Positions 59,709 through 64,000 of a DNA stretch of 64,000 nt are shown piece after piece. The DNA comes from Oscillospiraceae bacterium (GTDB taxonomy: Bacteria > Bacillota > Clostridia > Oscillospirales > CAG-272). The translations under genes and the position numbers were made by a program. Every line of letters starts with the position of its first letter. Positions within the stretch are counted from its first letter, which is position 1. The stretch spans positions 334,983-398,982 of the forward strand of contig SVQK01000056.1 of NCBI GenBank assembly GCA_015065385.1. Direction: 5' to 3'. Under the pieces are notes generated by a model, which was not told the origin of the DNA, made no database searches, and was given only the letters and a program-made list of their open reading frames with translations.

Positions 59709-59926
59709 AAAAGCTGTTTCTTTTGGGCGTCGTTCTGTTTGTTCTGACACTGACAGTCTGTCCGGTTTTCGCCGACGTCATTGATTCTCCGCTGGATTCC
59801 ATGTATTATTACTCCTCCGTGATCGTCGTTCTCGCGGCTGCCGTGGTGCTGATCGCCGCCGCGCTGATCGTCCGCGCGATCGTGAAGAACAAGCGCAAAT
59901 CCGGCGGATCCCGGGAGAAGAAATGA
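59705..59926 (+). CDS. Small membrane ADVID-motif protein 2
   Basis: The 73-residue protein has a signal peptide (MKKLFLLGVVLFVLTLTVCPVFA) followed by DVIDSPLDSMYYYS, one membrane segment (VIVVLAAAVVLIAAALIVRAIV) and a basic tail KNKRKSGGSREKK. It is a short version of the preceding protein with the same ADVID start of the mature chain and the same AxLIxRAIV helix end, so the two are paralogues. Start and previous stop overlap as ATGA. Function unknown. Confidence 0.7.
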   Translation: MKKLFLLGVVLFVLTLTVCPVFADVIDSPLDSMYYYSSVIVVLAAAVVLIAAALIVRAIVKNKRKSGGSREKK

Positions 59927-59969
59927 GGGTGTCCGAGGGTCCCGGACTGCGGGGACGGGGGAGAAAAGA

Positions 59970-60278
59970 ATGAGCCTCTTTCTCGCCTGCGCGCTGACGG
60001 TGCTGATCGAAGTCCCGTTCCTCGCCCTCTTCGGATTCCGGAGCCGGTACGCCGTGACCGTAACGGTCTGCGCCAACGTCATCACGAACCTGACGCTGAA
60101 CCTCTGCTTGCGGTTTCTGCTCCCTCCTTCACTGTTGTCGCTCGCCTGCGGGGAAATCGCCGTTGTTCTCGCGGAATTTGCCCTGTACCGGATCGCGTTC
60201 GGAAAGAAGCGCGAGCTTTTCCTCCTGACTCTCGCCGCGAATGTTCTTTCCTGCGGGCTCGGGATGGTGGTTTTCTGA
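59970..60278 (+). CDS. Small multispan membrane protein (102 aa)
   Basis: The 102-residue protein consists of three to four hydrophobic segments (LFLACALTVLIEVPFLALFG, YAVTVTVCANVITNLTLNL, LSLACGEIAVVLAEFALY, FLLTLAANVLSCGLGMVVF) joined by short loops with Arg and Lys. ATG 59970 follows a GGGGGAGA site. It is the fourth gene of the MFS-like/ADVID operon, 43 nt after the previous stop. I recognise no family; it may form part of one membrane complex with its neighbours, which is inference. Confidence 0.65.
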   Translation: MSLFLACALTVLIEVPFLALFGFRSRYAVTVTVCANVITNLTLNLCLRFLLPPSLLSLACGEIAVVLAEFALYRIAFGKKRELFLLTLAANVLSCGLGMVVF

Positions 60279-60296
60279 CGCCGTCCACGGATAAAC

Positions 60297-60334
60297 AAAA
60301 AAGCCGTCGTTCCCCTGAACCGGAGAGCGGCGGC
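60297..60334 (-). terminator. Terminator of the flavodoxin-like gene
   Basis: On the minus strand GCCGCCG (60334-60328) pairs with CGACGGC (60309-60303), with CTCTCC/GGGGAA inside, followed by TTTTTTG. It lies between convergent operons. Confidence 0.75.
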
Positions 60335-60350
60335 GTTCTGTTTCGTTCGG

Positions 60351-61709
60351 TCAGCGGCGGGCTTTCTTCTCCGCCTCCGCGAGCACCTTCTTGTACGGCA
60401 TGAGCATGCCCTCGGTCATTTTGCCGCCGATCTTCTTCCGGATGGCGGGGGAGGAGTTCATCGCGCCGACCGCGTACATGGCGAGCATGCGGAGGGGTTT
60501 CTTCTGGGGGAAATCGTACTGCCCGTGCTCCTTGTAGAAGCGATGATCGGCCTTCATCATGCCCTGCATCTGCCAGATCAGGTCCCGGAAGATCTTCATG
60601 CCTCCGACGCCCCAGAAATTGGCGGGACGCGTGTGACCGTACCGGAGCGCGTAGGCCAGTCTCAGGGCGACATCGGTGATCTCCCGGTCCGGGTCGGTCT
60701 GATCCGAAGCCGCGCCGCACCAGAAATTGCCTCCGGTTTCCGCCCGCGCCTCGAGCACCGTCCGTAGATTTTCCTCCGCCGGATAGTTCCCGGAGACGAG
60801 GACGGCGGCCGGCTTTCCCATCGTGACGGTTCGGTGTCCGTTGCAGAACTGCCGGTCGTCGTAGGTCTTGAAGAGGGAACCCATGCCGTGATCGCGGATC
60901 GAAAAGGCCGTGACGATGGCGTCCGCCGTCTGGATCCGCTCCCGGAGAAGATCGGAGAAGCCGTCCCTGTAGACGCAGACTCCGTCTGCCGCGCACCGGA
61001 AGCAGCCGAGGCATCCCCCGGAGAAACGGAAGTCCCGGAGATTCACAAGATCCGTCTCGTACGGGAAGACCGACCGGAACCGCGCGATCATAGCGGCAAG
61101 CGGACCGTCCTTGTCCGAAAGATCCGCCACGACGGCGACCCGTTTCGATCCGTCCTTCGGTCTGCCGGAATCCGGAACCGTGACGGGACGGTGCGCGGGG
61201 GAGGCGATCGGAGCGCGGGCGGGTTCCTTCACGCCGTATTTCATGCAGAAAAGCAGGTAGTCGAAGAACTTTTCCGCCTCGCTCCGCCCCTTTTCGGAGA
61301 GAAGATCCTCCATGTCGGCGGAGAGTCCGTCCACGAAGGAGAGACCGAGATCCCCGGAGAATTCCCGGACAAACCGGTGGGCGGTCATGTCGTAGAAATG
61401 CTTGGAGGTGGTGATCTGAGTGGCGTACTTGCCGTGAAGATCCACGCCGCTCTCCTCCATCGCCTCCATGAACCGCATGAGCTGGGAGGGGATGAGGAAG
61501 GTGTAGACCGGATAGCAGAAGATCAGGCAGTCTGCCGCCGCAGTCTGACGGGCGAATTCGGCGGTGTGGTCGAGAGGAAAGGTTGGCCGTCGCCCCGCGT
61601 CGATCACGGCGAACCGGTGCTCGGGATGGAGCTTTTCAAGGTACAGGGCCGTTTGGAGGGTGATGGAATCCTTTCCTTTCGGGGAACCGTTCAAAATCAG
61701 AAAATTCAT
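60351..61709 (-). CDS. Double flavodoxin-fold (NADPH-dependent FMN reductase-like) protein
   Basis: The 452-residue protein has two flavodoxin-like units. The first (1-165) begins MNFLILNGSPKGKDS, the FMN-phosphate loop, with DCLIFCYPVYTFLIPSQLMRFME; the second (about 205-340) has RVAVVADLSDKDGPLAAMIARF, FSGGCLGCFRCAADGVCVYRDGF and ADAIVTAFSIRDHGMGSLFKTYDD. The CLGCFRC cysteines in the second could hold a redox site. The tail (about 380-452) is helical and basic. An oxidoreductase role is likely, the substrate unknown. ATG 61709 is preferred to two earlier starts because AAAGGA lies at normal distance. Confidence 0.82.
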   Translation of the reverse strand: MNFLILNGSPKGKDSITLQTALYLEKLHPEHRFAVIDAGRRPTFPLDHTAEFARQTAAADCLIFCYPVYTFLIPSQLMRFMEAMEESGVDLHGKYATQITTSKHFYDMTAHRFVREFSGDLGLSFVDGLSADMEDLLSEKGRSEAEKFFDYLLFCMKYGVKEPARAPIASPAHRPVTVPDSGRPKDGSKRVAVVADLSDKDGPLAAMIARFRSVFPYETDLVNLRDFRFSGGCLGCFRCAADGVCVYRDGFSDLLRERIQTADAIVTAFSIRDHGMGSLFKTYDDRQFCNGHRTVTMGKPAAVLVSGNYPAEENLRTVLEARAETGGNFWCGAASDQTDPDREITDVALRLAYALRYGHTRPANFWGVGGMKIFRDLIWQMQGMMKADHRFYKEHGQYDFPQKKPLRMLAMYAVGAMNSSPAIRKKIGGKMTEGMLMPYKKVLAEAEKKARR

Positions 61710-61747
61710 GCTGTCGTTCCTTTCAGGCGTCATGTATGTCCGGCTCC

Positions 61748-61776
61748 ATTGTATCACAAATCGTCCGTTTTGTCGA
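61748..61776 (-). promoter_or_regulatory. Promoter of the flavodoxin-like gene
   Basis: Minus-strand TCGACA (61776-61771), 17-nt spacer, TACAAT (61753-61748) with TG one base before it (extended -10). Confidence 0.65.
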
Positions 61777-61794
61777 GGATCGGGGAAAAAACAG

Positions 61795-61824
61795 TTGCAA
61801 AACCGCTCCGTTCTGTGTTATACT
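61795..61824 (+). promoter_or_regulatory. Promoter of the PI-PLC-like gene
   Basis: TTGCAA (61795-61800), 18-nt spacer, TATACT (61819-61824), 42 nt before the start codon. Confidence 0.7.
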
Positions 61825-61865
61825 GAGCAAAACAGCGTTTACTGTCCACAGCTTGGGAGGCCAAC

Positions 61866-62888
61866 ATGAAAAAAGCCATAAAGACAGTTTTGAGGATTTT
61901 TCTGACTCTGCTGCTCGCGGCGGTCGGCATCGTCGTGCTGGCGGCGGCCACGCTGCTCGTTCTGCCTCTGACGGAAGGGGTGGATCGGACGGAAGTCCCC
62001 GGGTCCGCCGACTGGATGGCCGCCCTCGACGACGGGAAAGCCCTCGGATCGATCGTGATTCCGGGGACGCACAACAGCGGGGCGGAGTACGCGCAGCTCG
62101 CTTTCTTCTCCAAATGCCAGTCCATGAGCGTCCGGGAACAGCTCGAAGCCGGATACCGCTATCGGGACATCCGCCTTTCCGGCGATCCGGGGGACGAGGA
62201 ACTGAGGCTGACGCACGGGTTCACCAACTGCAAGCCCACAGCCTTATCGAACCGCGCCCTCATGCTTAGTGACGTGCTCGACGACTGTTACGCGTTCCTC
62301 GGGGATCATCCGACGGAAACCGTCCTGTTCTGCGCCAAGCACGAGGACGGGGATATTTCCGTGCGGGAGATCCAGACCATCCTCGCGGAAGAGATCGGAA
62401 AGCGGCGGGACAGCTGGCTTCTTGCGGAGTCCCTCCCGTCCCTCGGCGAAGCAAGGGGAAAGATCGTGCTGCTCCGCCGGTGGCAGGACGACGCGGGGCT
62501 CGGCGCGGATTCCGGCGTACCCTTCGGGTGGGCCGATCAGGGGGGAGTCCCCACGACTGTCGAAGATGTGGAAGCGAACTTCATAGGGGATCTGCTTCTC
62601 TGGGTGCAGGACCGGTATGAATACAATACCGAAGACAAATGGACGGCGTTTCTCTCGGGACTCGAGACGGGCGTCGGAGAGGACGAAGCCGCGGTCCACT
62701 TCCTCAGCACAAAGGGAACGCTCGCCTACGGCCATCCGTACTATTTCGCAAAACGACTCAATCCAATGCTTGAAAAGCTGTCTCTCTCCGAGATCGGCCT
62801 CCCCGAAGGCGCGTCCCTCGGCTGGATCGTCGTGGATTTCGGATCGGCAAAGCTCGCGGAACATATTTACGCGGAGAACTTCCGGTAA
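61866..62888 (+). CDS. Membrane-anchored PI-PLC X-domain-like phosphodiesterase
   Basis: The 340-residue protein has an N-terminal membrane anchor or uncleaved signal (about 8-36, VLRIFLTLLLAAVGIVVLAAATLLVL). The catalytic domain lies outside the cell: GSIVIPGTHNSGAEY carries the first catalytic His, GYRYRDIRLSG and EELRLTHGFTNC the Arg and second His of bacterial phosphatidylinositol-specific phospholipases C, and TVLFCAKHEDGD follows. Bacterial members need no calcium. The target could be phosphatidylinositol or another glycerophosphodiester, which the sequence does not decide. It is a single gene with its own promoter. Confidence 0.85.
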   Translation: MKKAIKTVLRIFLTLLLAAVGIVVLAAATLLVLPLTEGVDRTEVPGSADWMAALDDGKALGSIVIPGTHNSGAEYAQLAFFSKCQSMSVREQLEAGYRYRDIRLSGDPGDEELRLTHGFTNCKPTALSNRALMLSDVLDDCYAFLGDHPTETVLFCAKHEDGDISVREIQTILAEEIGKRRDSWLLAESLPSLGEARGKIVLLRRWQDDAGLGADSGVPFGWADQGGVPTTVEDVEANFIGDLLLWVQDRYEYNTEDKWTAFLSGLETGVGEDEAAVHFLSTKGTLAYGHPYYFAKRLNPMLEKLSLSEIGLPEGASLGWIVVDFGSAKLAEHIYAENFR

Positions 62889-62917
62889 AACGGAAATCCC
62901 CCGCGTTTTTTGATCAC

Positions 62918-64000
62918 TTATTTCCCGATCCGGTAGACCTTCATCTGTCCGGGAGCGAGCCAGTCGCCGCCGCAGAGCTCGGTGTCGGTCTCGTAGTAGC
63001 AGGCGTCCCATGAGGCGTCTTTCAGCCGGACGCATGTGCGATTCCATGTGAACCGCTCGAAGGTTTTGGTGTCCTTCGGCACATGGAGGACGAAAAGGCC
63101 GCTCTCCTTCACGGAGTTGTTGACCACGGCGACGTATTTATCCCCACCTTCCCGGAAAAAGCCCACCACAGCGGCAAGTCCCTGATCGCAGGTCACGTCC
63201 GTCAGCACATCATCGGTCTTTCCTGCCTCAAAGAGCGGATAGCCTCCGTAGGATTTGACGGTGTGGAACGTCCCGAGGTGCTCCGCGCGGAGGAAGAGAT
63301 CCCCGAACTGATGAAGGAAATGGCGGTTGACCCGGGACAGGCGCGCGAAGGTCTCTGTCCGCTCCCCGAATTCGTCGATGGGAGGCAGGCGGTAGTTGGA
63401 TACCGGCTCCCGCTCATAGACGAAGAACCAGAGGATGCCCTTCATTCCGGAGGCGACCGCCGTGTTGAGCTGCCAGCGGAGATCGTCCTCCGAGGGGACC
63501 CGGTACCGGAAATGCCCGACGGACAGAAGCGTCGTCCACGGCTCGATCCCCGCCGCCTCGGCTCCCGCGGCGAATTTGCGCAGATTCGTGAAGTACTGGT
63601 GCGTTCCCTCCTCTTCGGGATTCATCTGGACATAGCAGTCGTAGCAGAGGATCTTCAGCCCGGATTCGGCGGTGAACCGTTCCACCCAGTCCTCGAAGGT
63701 CGGAGCGTGCAGGATGCTCTCCTCCTGTCCCTGCCAGTAGGGAAGGAAGTTCAAATGCGGCGTCAGCTCCGGGGCGATTTTCAGCTGGATCCGGTTCGCG
63801 CGGGCCGCGGCCTCGAATTTCTCCGGCGTGGTCGGCTCGTCCCCGATGTGGAAGCCGAGCGTCGCGGGATGGCGTCCGAAGTCCTCATAAGCGGCTTTGA
63901 ACTGCGCTTCGCATTCCTCCGCCGTCTCCCCGGACCACCAGCGCGCGCGGTGATCGCTGACGATGACCTTGATGTCCCGCTCCGCGCAGGCGTCGAGGAT
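62918..64000 (-). CDS. Glycoside hydrolase-like TIM-barrel protein, N-terminus outside window
   Basis: The frame is open from the stop (TAA, 62920-62918) to the window edge, at least 360 residues; the TTG/ATG-type starts inside are not real starts. The visible part begins within a barrel: KVIVSDHRARWWSG, TLGFHIGDEPTTPEKFEAAARAN (the GDEP motif, a likely catalytic acid), KILCYDCYVQMNPEEEG, YRVPSEDDLRWQLNTAVASGMKGILWFFVYE, then a beta-rich end (YVAVVNNSVKESGLFVLHVP, DWLAPGQMKVYRIGK). GDEP barrels of this kind resemble GH42- or GH-A-clan enzymes. The family is not certain. Confidence 0.7.
   Translation of the reverse strand: MLDACAERDIKVIVSDHRARWWSGETAEECEAQFKAAYEDFGRHPATLGFHIGDEPTTPEKFEAAARANRIQLKIAPELTPHLNFLPYWQGQEESILHAPTFEDWVERFTAESGLKILCYDCYVQMNPEEEGTHQYFTNLRKFAAGAEAAGIEPWTTLLSVGHFRYRVPSEDDLRWQLNTAVASGMKGILWFFVYEREPVSNYRLPPIDEFGERTETFARLSRVNRHFLHQFGDLFLRAEHLGTFHTVKSYGGYPLFEAGKTDDVLTDVTCDQGLAAVVGFFREGGDKYVAVVNNSVKESGLFVLHVPKDTKTFERFTWNRTCVRLKDASWDACYYETDTELCGGDWLAPGQMKVYRIGK

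Noticed and set aside
1..64000. CRISPR array, rRNA genes, insertion sequence
   Set aside because: I saw no regularly spaced repeats, no rRNA sequence and no transposase gene with inverted ends in the window.

Overview
The window is a high-GC chromosomal segment of a Gram-positive, endospore-forming anaerobe of the class Clostridia, probably a gut Oscillospirales or Christensenellales type. The evidence is the spoIIAA-spoIIAB-sigF sporulation operon, the Firmicutes gene order infC-rpmI-rplT and topA-trmFO-plsX-rnc-smc-ftsY, many lipobox lipoproteins, a PPi-type phosphofructokinase, and TTGACA/TATAAT promoters with 17-nt spacers. The genus assignment is inference.

1-4.2 kb: a run of small orphan genes on the + strand with a tandem-HTH regulator, duplicated promoters and a repeated hairpin/RBS motif. 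It stops just beyond the 3' end of tRNA-Gln(TTG) and looks like one end of an integrated element; the other end and any integrase lie outside the window.

4.2-10.2 kb: tRNA-Gln, PPi-dependent phosphofructokinase, the spoIIA operon, a lipoprotein, a GH130 mannoside phosphorylase and a YitT-family membrane protein.

10.35-32.4 kb: housekeeping core. An L20-type leader precedes infC (ATT start), rpmI and rplT. Then come an rRNA/tRNA methyltransferase, dprA, topA, trmFO, plsX, rnc, a radical SAM protein, smc, ftsY, rdgB, yhbY, nadD, yqeK, an LCP ligase, rsfS, leuS and rpsU, many with overlapping stops and starts.

32.4-54.1 kb: carbohydrate and envelope region. It holds a Gfo/Idh oxidoreductase, an ECF sigma/anti-sigma pair with a sigma-X-like promoter and a linked solute-binding lipoprotein (plus the degraded remnant of a tandem copy), a URO-D family protein, solute-binding lipoproteins without permeases, GH2, a parallel beta-helix protein, a double-PDZ HtrA protease, a metallophosphoesterase lipoprotein, and an XRE-HTH domain fused in frame to a GH51 arabinofuranosidase followed by a frameshifted solute-binding protein.

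53.4-64 kb: a vWA protein convergent with a macro-domain protein; a sodium:solute symporter preceded by a polytyrosine leader peptide and a terminator/antiterminator (a candidate tyrosine-responsive attenuator, the most interesting item here); a lipoprotein; an operon of an MFS-like protein and small ADVID-motif membrane proteins; a double flavodoxin-fold protein; a membrane-anchored PI-PLC-like protein; and the 3' part of a glycoside-hydrolase-like gene.
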